NCBI RefSeq assembly: GCF_001426865.1
Contig: NZ_LMFO01000023.1
Span: forward strand, 496,001-560,000
Source: Paenibacillus sp. Root52
GTDB taxonomy: Bacteria; Bacillota; Bacilli; Paenibacillales; Paenibacillaceae
Direction of reading: 5' to 3'
Length of the DNA: 64,000 bases
Part shown: piece by piece, positions 8,706 to 18,049 of the stretch
Layout: each line of letters begins with the position of its first letter
Position numbering within the stretch: the first letter of the stretch is position 1
The notes under the pieces: model-generated
Database searches by the model: none
What the model saw: the letters and a program-made list of their open reading frames with translations, nothing else
Told to the model about the DNA's origin: nothing
Program-made: the position numbers and the translations under genes

Positions 8706-10748
8706 TTACAGCAATGCTTTTACGCGGCTAACAACGTTATCCACGGTGAAGCCATATTCTTGGATAACACGATCGCCAGGCGCGGATGCACCAAATGTGT
8801 TGATTCCGAGAATGTCGCCTTGATCGCCAACATATTTCTCCCAACCCATTGGATGAGCCATCTCAATTGCAAGACGAGCTTTAACGTCTGGAAGCAGGAC
8901 GGATTCTTTGTACGCTTTGTCCTGTTTCTCGAACAGATCCCAGCTTGGCATGCTGATTACACGAACTTGGATGCCTTGCTCTGCAAGTGCAGCTTGAGCT
9001 TTAACAGCCAGTTGTACTTCAGAACCTGTAGCGATGATTTGTGCTACTGCTTTACCGTCTTTTGCATCAGAAACAACATAAGCACCGCGCTTAACGTTCT
9101 CACGTGAGCCTTCAACTGTTCCTTCCAAGATTGGCAGGTTTTGACGAGTAAGTACAAGGGCAACCGGGTTGCTCTTATTCTCAAGCGCATAAGCCCATGC
9201 AGCAGAAGTTTCATTACCATCAGCTGGACGGATTACCGTCAAGTTAGGAATGATACGCAGGGAAGCCAACTGCTCGATTGGTTCGTGGGTAGGACCATCT
9301 TCACCCACAGCGATACTGTCGTGAGTCAGGACATATGTTACAGGCAATCCCATCAGGGCAGCCAAACGAACTGCTGGACGAAGGTAATCTGTAAATACGA
9401 AGAACGTACCACCGAATACTTTTACGCCGCTGTGCAAAGCCATACCGTTCATTGCACCAGCCATACCGAATTCACGGATACCGAAGTAGATGTTGCGACC
9501 TGCATAATCTTCCGGAGAGAAGTTAGTCAGGTTGTTCAAGTGAGTCATAGTGGAGCTTTCCAAGTCAGCAGATCCGCCTGTCAGTTGTGGCACGTTGTGC
9601 GCCAGACCGTTCAGAGCGTTACCAGATGCTACACGAGTGGAAAGCGCTTTGTCTGTTGCTGCATATTTAGGCAGATCACGATCCCATCCTTCTGGAAGGT
9701 CGCCGTTGATCGCTGTTTCGAATTGAGCAGCAAGCTCTGGGAATGCTTTTTTGTACTCAGCAAACTTCTCATCCCATGCTTGGTTTGCAGCGATACCGCG
9801 ATCTTTCACTTGTGCAAAGTGATCGCGAACTTCAGCTGGTACGTGGAAGTTTTCTTCGTAAACCCATTTATAATATTCTTTAGTCAACTTAGCTTCTTCT
9901 GCACCTAGTGGAGATCCGTGAGTACCGCCGTGGCCGCCTTTACCTTGTTTGTTCGGGCTACCATAACCAATAACAGTTTTCACTTCAATCAATGTAGGAC
10001 GCAGTGTGTCTGCTTGACCTTCTTGAATTGCTTTTTCGATTGCAGGCAGATCGTTACCATCTTCAACGCGCAGCACTTGCCAGCCATAAGCTTCAAAACG
10101 CTTCGCAATGCTTTCGGAAGAAGACAGATCCAATTTACCATCCAAAGTGATGTCGTTGGAATCGAACAACATGATCAATTTACCCAGGTGCAAACGCCCA
10201 GCCAGGGAAGCTGATTCATGAGATACGCCTTCCATCAAGTCACCATCACCACAGATTGCGTATGTGTAGTGATCCACAACGTTAAATTGTTCTTTATTAT
10301 ATGTTGCACCCAGTTGTGCTTCAGCCATCGCCATACCAACTGCCATTGCAATACCTTGACCCAGTGGGCCTGTAGTTGCGTCAACACCAGCTGTATGTCC
10401 GAATTCCGGATGACCCGGAGTTTTGCTTCCCCATTGGCGGAACTGTTTCAGTTCTTCCATCGGCAAGTCGTAGCCGCTCAGGTGCAGCAAGCTGTATAAC
10501 AACATGGAGCCATGTCCTGCGGACAGGACAAAACGGTCCCGGTTAACCCAAGTTGGGTGGTTCGGGTTATGTGTCATCGTTTTTGCAAAGAGTTGGTACC
10601 CCATTGGTGCGGAGCCCATAGGCATTCCCGGGTGTCCGGAATTCGCCTTCTCAATTGCATCAATCGCCAAAGTACGTACGGTAGTGATCGACAGGTTGTC
10701 GATTGTAGTGTTCTCGTCCTTTTGAATCGCTTCGTTCTTGTCAGTCAT
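8706..10748 (-). CDS. tkt: Transketolase
   Basis: A 680-residue thiamine-diphosphate enzyme of the pentose phosphate pathway that moves two-carbon units between sugar phosphates. Visible signatures are '[15 protein letters not shown]' (residues 37-51), the diphosphate-binding '[12 protein letters not shown]' (167-178), '[18 protein letters not shown]' in the pyrimidine domain, and the C-terminal domain ending 'SRVKALL'. Length is normal. The start ATG follows GAGGAGGACAAACC. There is about 450 bases of upstream non-coding sequence, so it probably has its own promoter. Confidence 0.97.
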   Translation of the reverse strand: MTDKNEAIQKDENTTIDNLSITTVRTLAIDAIEKANSGHPGMPMGSAPMGYQLFAKTMTHNPNHPTWVNRDRFVLSAGHGSMLLYSLLHLSGYDLPMEELKQFRQWGSKTPGHPEFGHTAGVDATTGPLGQGIAMAVGMAMAEAQLGATYNKEQFNVVDHYTYAICGDGDLMEGVSHESASLAGRLHLGKLIMLFDSNDITLDGKLDLSSSESIAKRFEAYGWQVLRVEDGNDLPAIEKAIQEGQADTLRPTLIEVKTVIGYGSPNKQGKGGHGGTHGSPLGAEEAKLTKEYYKWVYEENFHVPAEVRDHFAQVKDRGIAANQAWDEKFAEYKKAFPELAAQFETAINGDLPEGWDRDLPKYAATDKALSTRVASGNALNGLAHNVPQLTGGSADLESSTMTHLNNLTNFSPEDYAGRNIYFGIREFGMAGAMNGMALHSGVKVFGGTFFVFTDYLRPAVRLAALMGLPVTYVLTHDSIAVGEDGPTHEPIEQLASLRIIPNLTVIRPADGNETSAAWAYALENKSNPVALVLTRQNLPILEGTVEGSRENVKRGAYVVSDAKDGKAVAQIIATGSEVQLAVKAQAALAEQGIQVRVISMPSWDLFEKQDKAYKESVLLPDVKARLAIEMAHPMGWEKYVGDQGDILGINTFGASAPGDRVIQEYGFTVDNVVSRVKALL

Positions 10749-11197
10749 GGTTTGTCCTCCTCATGTCTTTAGATAAGTCGGGTGCGCAAGCGAATCCCTC
10801 TCATCAATACCAAGCAAACCGTATATAACAATAAGTGAATCCGCTTGAGTGTTTCATTTTGACTTATTCACTTTTGTATTGTATCACTTGGCGTGAAGCT
10901 TTTCCATAACCTTCTTTTAGAAGTTCGGGAAAATTCGGTGATTTGCTACGAGAGATGGGTTCCCAGCACCAAAAAAATCGAGTCAAAAAAACATTGCAGC
11001 CCATCTTTCGTCAGGACGAGCCTCGTCAATCCATCGGAAGAAGTATAACCTTTAACCAGAAAACCATACTCTTTTTGGCATGTAGATTTCATTTTAGTTT
11101 TTATTGGTATGAACCTGCCCTTGTAATCCTGATTAGGAATTCAAAACGTAGTATACTTCAGGAAGCGAAGATTATTTTATGGATTGGAGGTCCCGCA
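10749..11197. other. Divergent control region between tkt and a membrane-protein gene
   Basis: No coding gene is supported here. The tkt ribosome site lies at its left edge and the GGAGG of the next gene at its right edge. AT-rich stretches near 10800-10890 contain TACAAT-like and TATTGA-like hexamers. An inverted pair, ATAAGTGAAT and ATTCACTTTT, lies about 30 bases apart around 10830-10875 and could be an operator. These are weak signals. Confidence 0.35.
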
Positions 11198-11680
11198 ATG
11201 TCTTCTGACCCTGTTGTTAAACGTTCCGAGTCACCCCCTCACACCTTTCCATGGTTCAAAGGCGTATGGACAGGCGTCCTTTCAGGTCTCGTACTTGGTT
11301 TTCTGCTTAAAGCGATTCAGTCATTTACTGGCATTGCGGTTTATACTTTGCTCCTAAACATTGATTTCGTGCCAGGGCTTCCACCCACCTTGCCGGAACT
11401 CGCAGAATTTGCCCTCCACCTTATTGTCTCCATCTGCATCGGCGTGTTCTATATATGGTGGGTACAGATACGGCCTGAGCATCCCATGCTCAAGGGGATT
11501 CTAATTGGCGGTGTTTCCTCTCTTCTCTATATACCGCTATCCCAACTATCTACACGTGTTCCTGATCTGAATGACACGCAAGCCATTCTCTACTGGGTCA
11601 CAGCCCATCTCATCTATGGAGTAATTCTTGGTTTGTGTGCAAAAGACTTCAAAAAGCTCAAAAAAGGCGATCCCCTATGA
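11198..11680 (+). CDS. Four-helix integral membrane protein, YqhR-like
   Basis: A 160-residue membrane protein with four hydrophobic segments: after 'FKGVWTGVLSGLVLGFLL', around 'ALHLIVSICIGVFYIWW', around 'GILIGGVSSLLYIPL', and 'YWVTAHLIYGVILGLCA'. The layout resembles the uncharacterised YqhR family of Bacillota, but I cannot prove the match. I start at the ATG at 11198, because GGAGG (11186-11190) is 7 bases before it; the frame extends upstream to 10943 with no ribosome site and non-membrane text. A terminator overlaps its last codons. Confidence 0.75.
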   Translation: MSSDPVVKRSESPPHTFPWFKGVWTGVLSGLVLGFLLKAIQSFTGIAVYTLLLNIDFVPGLPPTLPELAEFALHLIVSICIGVFYIWWVQIRPEHPMLKGILIGGVSSLLYIPLSQLSTRVPDLNDTQAILYWVTAHLIYGVILGLCAKDFKKLKKGDPL

Positions 11681-11705
11681 GTACATCGATAGGAATCGCC
11701 TTTTT
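11661..11705. terminator. Bidirectional terminator overlapping a stop codon
   Basis: AAAGGCGAT...ATCGCCTTT arms with inner CCTAT/ATAGG pairing; T runs lie on both sides. The left arm encodes the final residues of the + strand gene ending at 11680. On the minus strand it ends the nfo-purU transcript. Confidence 0.8.
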
Positions 11706-11760
11706 CTTTTGCCAGTTTATGTGGCTCCGAATCAACCTTGCGCAGTATTAAAGCACAAAC

Positions 11761-12654
11761 TTAAAATACAACGGTTTTATTTTCGTGAACCAAGATACGG
11801 TCTTCTACATGCCATTTCACAGCACGCGCTAGAACAACACGTTCAATTGTACGTCCGATTCGTTTCAATTCAGTTACATCATCCCCGTGGCTTACACGCT
11901 GTACGTCCTGCTCAATGATCGGTCCGCCATCCAGTTCTTCTGTAACGTAGTGAGCCGTAGCACCAATGATTTTAACACCACGGTTATATGCCTGAGCATA
12001 AGGCTTACCACCCACAAAGGCTGGAAGGAATGAGTGATGGATATTAATAATGCGATTACGATAATGTTCGATGAACATCGGTGAGATGATCTGCATATAA
12101 CGAGCAAGGATAATGACGTCAATATCGTCACCAATGATGTCGAGCTGGCGTTGTTCTGCTTCCTTCTTCGTGTCCGCTGTAACCGGAATATGATGATACG
12201 GAATACCAAAGGACTCCACATAATCTTTCATATCCAGATGATTACTAACAACCAGTGCAATGTCTGCATCCAGGTCGCCAGCCTGCCATTGCCACAACAA
12301 TTCAACGAGGCAGTGATCTTCTTTGGATACAAAAATGGCAAGCTTCTTCTTACGGCTTACAGCCGATAAAGTCCACTCCATGTTGAAACGCGTCGCCACT
12401 TCAGCAAAGTCATCTTCCAGCTTAGGAAGACTCGCTTCGAGCTGTGGAAGGTCAAACTCAATACGCATGAAGAACATGCCGCCAGCCGGATCCATCGTGT
12501 ACTGGTCGGACTGAACAATGTTTGCACCATGCTGGTGCAAGAAATGTGAAACAGCCGCTACAATTCCCGGCCCATCGGGGCAGGAAATGAGCATCCGCGC
12601 CCGATCGGCGCGGTTTTTAGCATCAGGACGTACTTGTTTAGCATGAATCTCCAT
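11761..12654 (-). CDS. purU: Formyltetrahydrofolate deformylase
   Basis: This 297-residue enzyme hydrolyses 10-formyltetrahydrofolate to formate and tetrahydrofolate, balancing one-carbon pools and supplying formate for purine synthesis. An N-terminal ACT domain (about residues 20-100, 'LISCPDGPGIVAAVSHFL') senses amino acids. The catalytic domain shows 'NHLDMKDYVESFGIPYHHIP', 'YMQIISPMFIEHYRNRIIN' and 'HHSFLPAFVGGKPY' with active-site Asn/His residues, and 'VTEELDGGPIIEQDV' with the aspartate. It starts 23 bases after nfo ends, so the two form one transcript. Confidence 0.95.
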   Translation of the reverse strand: MEIHAKQVRPDAKNRADRARMLISCPDGPGIVAAVSHFLHQHGANIVQSDQYTMDPAGGMFFMRIEFDLPQLEASLPKLEDDFAEVATRFNMEWTLSAVSRKKKLAIFVSKEDHCLVELLWQWQAGDLDADIALVVSNHLDMKDYVESFGIPYHHIPVTADTKKEAEQRQLDIIGDDIDVIILARYMQIISPMFIEHYRNRIINIHHSFLPAFVGGKPYAQAYNRGVKIIGATAHYVTEELDGGPIIEQDVQRVSHGDDVTELKRIGRTIERVVLARAVKWHVEDRILVHENKTVVF

Positions 12655-12677
12655 CGGGTTATTCTTCCTCCTTCAAA

Positions 12678-13808
12678 TTAAACCGTGACCAGTGCTTCCT
12701 TGCCTGCAAGCCAAGCAATCAAGCGTTGATTCAGTTGTTCCTCACTGAGCTGTGGGAACAGCGCTGCTTCAGTTACCAAGTCATATAGGCGCTCTAGCGG
12801 TTCACGTGGATCTGCTTTTTTGGCTTTGGCATCGTTCTTGAGCAAAGTCCACACATCGAGTACATAAGAACGCGCTTCAATCTCTTTGCCTTGGAAGAAG
12901 TGATGCAATCGCTCCACATCTGTCAGGAACTCTCCGCCAAATCGACCTTCAATATCGCCGCGTAGCAAAGCAATCTCAGCTTCATACATCGGACGTTGTG
13001 TCTTGGCTTCCTTCCCGATCCAAGGCGTTTCCAGAATGAATGGGCGACCTTGAAGTGCTTCATGGTGAACGATACGATGAATGGCTTCATAACCAATCCA
13101 GCCAGAGCCGATCGGCGTATGCCGGTCTTTATGTGCGCCCACAGGGTTCTTACTATCATTAATATGCATAACCGCAATGCGGTCAAGACCTACGATTTCG
13201 TCAAACTGTCTCAGAACACCATCAATGTCATTCACGATATCATATCCGGCATCATGAATGTGACATGTGTCCATACATACAGTAAGGCGTTCATTGTACG
13301 TCACTTTTTCAATGATTTGGGCAATTTCTTCGAAACTACGGCCCATCTCAGTTCCTTTACCCGCCATCGTTTCCAAGGCGATATTTACATCAGTCTCTCT
13401 CACACCGTCCAGCACTTCATTAAGTCCCTGAGCGATCCGCTCAATACCATAATGTGCATCTTTGTCAGTAAATGCACCTGGGTGCAATACGATATTTTTG
13501 ACACCAATGGCATGCGTACGACGAATCTCTTCCTGAAGGAAGCTTACTGCAAGCTCGTACGTATTTTCCTTGTACGAACCCAGGTTAATAATGTAAGGCG
13601 CATGGACAACGATATCTTCCATTCCACCTGCTTGCATAGCAAGTTTGCCTTCTTCAATATACATGGATTCGATAGGCTTACGACGTGTATTCTGCGGTGC
13701 ACCTGTATATATCATAAACGAGCTAGAACCGTACGAGGACGCTTCCTTCGTTGCACTCAATAATCCCTTGTCCGAAAAGGACACGTGGGAGCCGATTTTC
13801 AGCATCAT
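12678..13808 (-). CDS. nfo: Endonuclease IV with a C-terminal extension
   Basis: An AP endonuclease of the Nfo family that cuts abasic and oxidised DNA sites. Metal ligands of the TIM barrel are visible: His69 (VVHAPY), His109 (VLHPG), Glu146 (ALETMAG), Asp180 and His183 (MDTCHIHD), His216 (VMHIND), Asp/His at 228-230 (KDRH) and Glu260. The core ends near residue 284 ('EIALLRG'). About 90 further residues follow, helical and charged, that the common 280-300 residue family members lack. The start could be the second ATG (13803-13805), which is better spaced from GGGGG. Confidence 0.93.
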   Translation of the reverse strand: MMLKIGSHVSFSDKGLLSATKEASSYGSSSFMIYTGAPQNTRRKPIESMYIEEGKLAMQAGGMEDIVVHAPYIINLGSYKENTYELAVSFLQEEIRRTHAIGVKNIVLHPGAFTDKDAHYGIERIAQGLNEVLDGVRETDVNIALETMAGKGTEMGRSFEEIAQIIEKVTYNERLTVCMDTCHIHDAGYDIVNDIDGVLRQFDEIVGLDRIAVMHINDSKNPVGAHKDRHTPIGSGWIGYEAIHRIVHHEALQGRPFILETPWIGKEAKTQRPMYEAEIALLRGDIEGRFGGEFLTDVERLHHFFQGKEIEARSYVLDVWTLLKNDAKAKKADPREPLERLYDLVTEAALFPQLSEEQLNQRLIAWLAGKEALVTV

Positions 13809-13975
13809 TGATCCCCCTTAATGTGAATTATCCCTTATTCTAACGCGATTATCGAAATAAATCTAGAAATGCGCTATAATTCGGGATACAGGCTATTTTT
13901 TACAGCTAACATCTGGAACATGGGCAGACGGATTTCGTCTATCCGTGAAAATCAATGAACCGAGGTGACTCCGCA

Positions 13976-14446
13976 ATGATTTTCGATTCCTATGCTTTGA
14001 CGCTGGCCAGCAGTTCACCCAGCAATTGGTTTATGAATACTATGGCGTTCTGGACATTTGTTTTGCTTGGCAGTATGTGCATTGGTGGATTTTTTATGAT
14101 GCGCAAGTTCCTGAAGGTTCTCCCAAAGGCAGACGGGAAGTCCAAGCTAGATTGGCAGAATCATTGGGTCGAGACAAGTCGTCACTTATGGACAGACGAA
14201 GCCAAGGCTTTTTTGGATCAACTTGTGGAACCTGTTCCCGGTCCTTTTCGTGATATCGCCAAACATTCCATCGCCGCTGAGATTGGTAGAATCGCTGTGG
14301 AAGATCACGCTACAGAAGTTTCAAGAGATCATTGCATCAAAGGATACATTATTGCCACCCCGAAGCGTGATAATAAGTTCCTCGTGAAATTCCTGGAGAA
14401 AAATAAAATTGATTATATGCCTTATAAACATCTAATAAACAAATAA
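13976..14446 (+). CDS. DUF2621 (YneK-like) membrane-anchored protein
   Basis: A 156-residue protein with one N-terminal transmembrane helix ('NTMAFWTFVLLGSMCIGGFF') and a cytoplasmic domain with 'KVLPKADGKSKLDWQNHW', 'SRHLWTDEAKAFLDQLV' and 'IKGYIIATPKRDNKFL'. I recognise this as the DUF2621 family of spore-forming Bacillota, whose function is unknown. GAGGTGA lies 7 bases before the ATG at 13976, which decides this start over the one at 13955. It is divergent from nfo; a TATAAT box lies near 13876. Confidence 0.8.
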   Translation: MIFDSYALTLASSSPSNWFMNTMAFWTFVLLGSMCIGGFFMMRKFLKVLPKADGKSKLDWQNHWVETSRHLWTDEAKAFLDQLVEPVPGPFRDIAKHSIAAEIGRIAVEDHATEVSRDHCIKGYIIATPKRDNKFLVKFLEKNKIDYMPYKHLINK

Positions 14447-14671
14447 ATAAATAATTAAATAAGAAATAAATAAGAAATAAAACGAGCGATAATTAAATAG
14501 TTGCACTGCAGATCTTAATTGCTATCTTCACTTAAGTTAATTACGATCTTATTTTCACAAAGCTCCGTCAGGTAAGATCCATTTGAGGCATTGCTTACCA
14601 GTCGGGGCTGTTTGTTGATCGTTCGTCAGGGTAATTATCAGCATAATGATATACGAGGAGGGTAATTTTGC
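14447..14671 (+). other. AT-rich tandem-like spacer before the epimerase gene
   Basis: From 14437 to about 14482 the sequence is a run of AATAA-type units (aataaataaataattaaat, then similar units). The rest is plain AT-rich spacer ending in the GGAGGG ribosome site of the next gene. I see no clear terminator. Confidence 0.4.
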
Positions 14672-15583
14672 ATGAAAATTGCTATTTGTGGAGGAACCGG
14701 ATTTGTCGGAGGTGCACTTGTCGATTATTGGTTGCAAGCCGGATACCATGTGAAAATCATTACACGCAAACTGCCCGACCTTCATAACCCTAGTGAGAAT
14801 CTTACATATATCTCTTGGGAGCAAGCCGAGGAGCAGCCTCATTTGTTAGAAGGAATGGATGCCTTGGTGAACCTTGCTGGAGAGACTCTGAATCAGCGCT
14901 GGACAACCAAGGCGAAATTAGAAATTGTGGAATCGCGAGTAACGACCGTTGCTCGTGTAGCCAAGCTCGTAAAGTCACTGGAGAACAAACCAGAAGTTGT
15001 CGTTCAAGCATCTGCGATGGCGATCTACGGAACGTCCCCAACCGAGACCTTTGATGAGAGCAGTCCGCAAAAATCAATGAATTTTCCATCCCGTGTATCT
15101 GAACAATGGGAAATAGCAGCCGATGCCATCCAAGATGTACGACTTGTGAAGATCCGGGTAAGTCTTGTCCTCGGTCATAAAAGAGGAGCTTTCCCTCTCA
15201 TGAAATTGCCTTATATGCTAGGGGTTGGAGGTAGAATCGGCAGCGGCAAGCAGTGGACGAGTTGGATCCACATTATGGATATCGTCCGGCTTATTGATTT
15301 TACGATACAGAACAAAGACATCTCAGGGCCTGTAAATGCGTCATCGCCGAACCCTGTAACAAATGACGAGTTTGGGCGCGTTGTCGGGAAGGTGTACCAT
15401 CGCCCACATTGGTTCCCCGTACCTGGTTTCCTCATCAAGGCTTTGGTAGGTGAACTCTCAGTAGTGCTGCTGCAAGGACAGCGCGTGATTCCTCAAAAAG
15501 CTCTAGATCACGGGTTCGAATTTACATTCCCTACACTAACTAAAGCGTTAGAAGACCTGAAGCATCGAGACTTATCCGACTGA
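14672..15583 (+). CDS. TIGR01777-type NAD-dependent epimerase/dehydratase family protein
   Basis: A 303-residue extended short-chain dehydrogenase-like protein (YfcH/YfhF group). The nucleotide-binding 'GGTGFVGGALVDYWLQAGY' is at residues 8-26, with 'LVNLAGETLNQRW' and 'VQASAMAIYG' further on; the usual YxxxK is not obvious. 'TSWIHIMDIVRLIDFTI' and the C-terminal DUF1731 segment ('KALDHGFEFTFPTLTKAL') are typical. The biochemical role is unknown. Its 3' end overlaps the converging FHA gene by 12 bases. Confidence 0.88.
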   Translation: MKIAICGGTGFVGGALVDYWLQAGYHVKIITRKLPDLHNPSENLTYISWEQAEEQPHLLEGMDALVNLAGETLNQRWTTKAKLEIVESRVTTVARVAKLVKSLENKPEVVVQASAMAIYGTSPTETFDESSPQKSMNFPSRVSEQWEIAADAIQDVRLVKIRVSLVLGHKRGAFPLMKLPYMLGVGGRIGSGKQWTSWIHIMDIVRLIDFTIQNKDISGPVNASSPNPVTNDEFGRVVGKVYHRPHWFPVPGFLIKALVGELSVVLLQGQRVIPQKALDHGFEFTFPTLTKALEDLKHRDLSD

Positions 15584-17437
15584 TCGATAAGTGTATGATG
15601 AATCAGCTAACGTAAATGTATCACCATCCTGCAACGGATATTCTTTGTACGGGGCAAGTGGATTGCCTTGAAGAATCGTTCCATTGACAGATCCCAAATC
15701 CTTGATCACATATCCCGTTTTGTTCCGGCTCAATTCCACATGAGCACGGGACACACCGGTTGCTGTATCGACCCACTGCACCATCTCTGCTGATCTACCG
15801 ATCACAAACGAAGCTCCGCTTACATCCATCCGTTCATTGCGCTCACCCGTCGCCGAGCGGCGTTCCAGATAATATGAAGGCATACCTGTTCCTGCGATTG
15901 ATTGTACCCCACCTGACACATTCTGCAAATTAACCGTTGGCTCTGTCGCCATATGATAACGTGGTAATTCAGAAGTTGATGGAGCAATAGATGTAGCCTG
16001 CGGAGTCAGATGATTATGCGTTTCCGTATGCAAATCCTGAAAACGAGTGTTCACACCTTGGCCTACGTAACCAGATGCAGTGGAAGCTTGATCAACTGCT
16101 GGTGCAGGAGCATTCCAACGCCAGTTCTCCTGAAACATCTCTTCCTCCTCTTTAGGACGTTTCTTGCCTAACCCAAAAAAGGTAGGTTTTTTATCGGTCG
16201 AAGGCTCCTTAGCGTTCGAATCTGAATGCGAGTAGGGATAGGCATTCTGTTCCTGATCTTCTTTTTTTCGCTTCGCGTTACCTTTGGATGTATTAAATTC
16301 CCCTTTGCTCAACCATGCCCATGCCGCAATGGCAAGCAATATAACACTTAATGCAGCAGACAGGATCATTTGTGTCTCACCTGGCTGCTCCATATAGATG
16401 AATCTCCATACCAATGCCATGCCCACCATACAACCCAATAGGATATAAGTTACTTTGGAAGAAGGTGCTTTCTTTTCGACTTCATCGTCCAACGGTTCAT
16501 CATACATATCATCTTGTACTGACGCGTTATTCGAACGCCCTAATGATTGTTCATTACCGAATCGAGACTGAGGTGGTATATCCCATTGGGCACGCGTAGT
16601 TGAAGAACTAGACATCGTCCGGTTCACGATATCCAGCTCCTTTTCCTCAGGAGTCTTAGACTGTTGACGCCAATGGAGCTGAGGTTCCGATTCATAAGGT
16701 ACGTGCTGCGGCGAGTAAGACTCCCGACTACTAAATTGTTGCTGTCCTATTCGAACATCTTCTAAAGCTTGATTACCTGCTAATTGTGCGTCCTTAACGA
16801 CGAAACCGCCGTCTCCAGTCGACCGTGAAGATAGAAACTCAACGTTACTTGAACCTTTTTGTTCATCTGCATATAGCCCCATCAACAACTCTCGTAATTT
16901 CTGAATATCCCATTGCTCCGTATCGCATAATTGCAAAACACGCTGGATCCCTTGCCCTTGTAATTCCTTGGTATGTGCCATTAGTCGAATGACCAGTTCA
17001 CGAAATTGCAGAGGAGTAGGATCCCCTTCTGGCGTATCCATGAGAGGTACGTAGACTAAGCCAAGCTCACCCTGATCAAGCGATCCATTTACGAAAATAT
17101 ACTCTTCATGCAGCATCAATTTACGTGACTCTAGCATATATTGACGACATTCGGTAAAGGTGTCCGCAAGCTGATACAGTAAGCCATATAATACAACCAT
17201 CTCAATCTTGCTCGACTTCAACACCTGAGACAGCATTTTATAGCCTGAGATGTCATACTGTAATGTCACCATGCTGTCCACTTCACGAATATGGATAGGT
17301 AGTAACCGTGGAATCGAATTGGCAGTGAGCATGCCCGTCTGAACTCGGCTTAGGTTCTCCATCTTCAAGCCTTCCGGCTTCTCCAGAACCATAAAGGCTC
17401 CTCCGTTGCGGATAAAATCCCTTGTTAATCCATACAT
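15572..17437 (-). CDS. Tad-locus protein with DUF6382-like N-domain, two TM helices and a C-terminal FHA domain
   Basis: A 621-residue protein and the last gene of the Tad pilus operon. The N-terminal 200 residues resemble DUF6382, a domain often found before FHA in Bacillota. A charged, low-complexity linker follows, with two transmembrane helices around residues 330-375 ('YILLGCMVGMALVW' and 'ILSAALSVILLAIAAWAW'). The FHA domain (about 545-618) has the key 'FVIGRSAE', 'GVSRAHVELSR' and 'DLGSVNGTILQG', which bind phosphothreonine. This suggests control of pilus output by Ser/Thr phosphorylation. AGAGG lies 6 bases before the ATG. Confidence 0.85.
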   Translation of the reverse strand: MYGLTRDFIRNGGAFMVLEKPEGLKMENLSRVQTGMLTANSIPRLLPIHIREVDSMVTLQYDISGYKMLSQVLKSSKIEMVVLYGLLYQLADTFTECRQYMLESRKLMLHEEYIFVNGSLDQGELGLVYVPLMDTPEGDPTPLQFRELVIRLMAHTKELQGQGIQRVLQLCDTEQWDIQKLRELLMGLYADEQKGSSNVEFLSSRSTGDGGFVVKDAQLAGNQALEDVRIGQQQFSSRESYSPQHVPYESEPQLHWRQQSKTPEEKELDIVNRTMSSSSTTRAQWDIPPQSRFGNEQSLGRSNNASVQDDMYDEPLDDEVEKKAPSSKVTYILLGCMVGMALVWRFIYMEQPGETQMILSAALSVILLAIAAWAWLSKGEFNTSKGNAKRKKEDQEQNAYPYSHSDSNAKEPSTDKKPTFFGLGKKRPKEEEEMFQENWRWNAPAPAVDQASTASGYVGQGVNTRFQDLHTETHNHLTPQATSIAPSTSELPRYHMATEPTVNLQNVSGGVQSIAGTGMPSYYLERRSATGERNERMDVSGASFVIGRSAEMVQWVDTATGVSRAHVELSRNKTGYVIKDLGSVNGTILQGNPLAPYKEYPLQDGDTFTLADSSYTYRSVG

Positions 17438-17474
17438 ACCGATCCTCTCTTTCCTTTACTATATTTAATCCAAT

Positions 17475-17984
17475 TTATATCGCAGTCATGTACACATAGA
17501 CACTGATAAACCCAGGTAAAACTGCCAGCATAAACGGAAACTTTAAGGTCTTATCTTGACTTACCAGTTGGAGCGAACCAAGCATGAGGAAGCCTGCAAG
17601 CCCACTTGCCATGGCACGTATTCGTTTGGCAAAATCTCTGCGGAACAACAAGATGATCAAACCAATTGCGCCAGCGTACAAAATGGAATAGACCAAGACA
17701 TGAATGCTAAACATAAGCCCTGTCCATGCTCCAATGCCGCCAAACAACTTGACATCTCCCGCACCAACAGCTCCAAATGCATACATGAGAAACATGATTA
17801 CGAAACAAACTCCAAATCCTGTTATTGAAAATATAAACCCTTCCCATCCCTGCCAGATCGTATGAGCTAAGAGCCCCGCTGCTGTTACAGGCAACGTCAG
17901 CCGATTTGGAATTTTCATTGAACGTACGTCTGTAACAAAGGCAGCGAGTACATAGATACCACAAATAATAGAGAACCATGTCAT
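17475..17984 (-). CDS. Type IV prepilin peptidase (A24 family, TadV/CpaA-like)
   Basis: A 169-residue polytopic membrane aspartic protease that cleaves the Flp prepilin leader. Both catalytic aspartates are in recognisable motifs: 'VTDVRSMKIPNRLT' and 'GAGDVKLFGGIG'. It lacks the N-methylation domain of large PilD enzymes, as expected for TadV. The ATG at 17982-17984 is chosen because GGGAGGAGAG lies 6 bases upstream; a TTG two codons earlier is possible. Its substrate is most likely the pilin encoded at 22010-22204. Confidence 0.92.
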   Translation of the reverse strand: MTWFSIICGIYVLAAFVTDVRSMKIPNRLTLPVTAAGLLAHTIWQGWEGFIFSITGFGVCFVIMFLMYAFGAVGAGDVKLFGGIGAWTGLMFSIHVLVYSILYAGAIGLIILLFRRDFAKRIRAMASGLAGFLMLGSLQLVSQDKTLKFPFMLAVLPGFISVYVYMTAI

Positions 17985-18049
17985 TTCCAACTCTCCTCCC
18001 TTCTAGATGTTGTTCTGAAAACCGATTTTTTGAAAACCACTCACTTCTA

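Noticed and set aside
9141-10725. Several + strand ORFs up to 255 codons opposite tkt
   Set aside because: They are antisense to a full-length, well-conserved transketolase and have Cys- and Ser-rich, non-protein-like text.
10943-11197. N-terminal extension of the four-helix membrane protein
   Set aside because: The extension has no ribosome site and overlaps probable control sequence, while GGAGG is ideally placed before 11198.
14437-14482. AATAA-type units as a CRISPR or tandem-repeat locus
   Set aside because: Units are too short and irregular; it is a simple AT-rich spacer.
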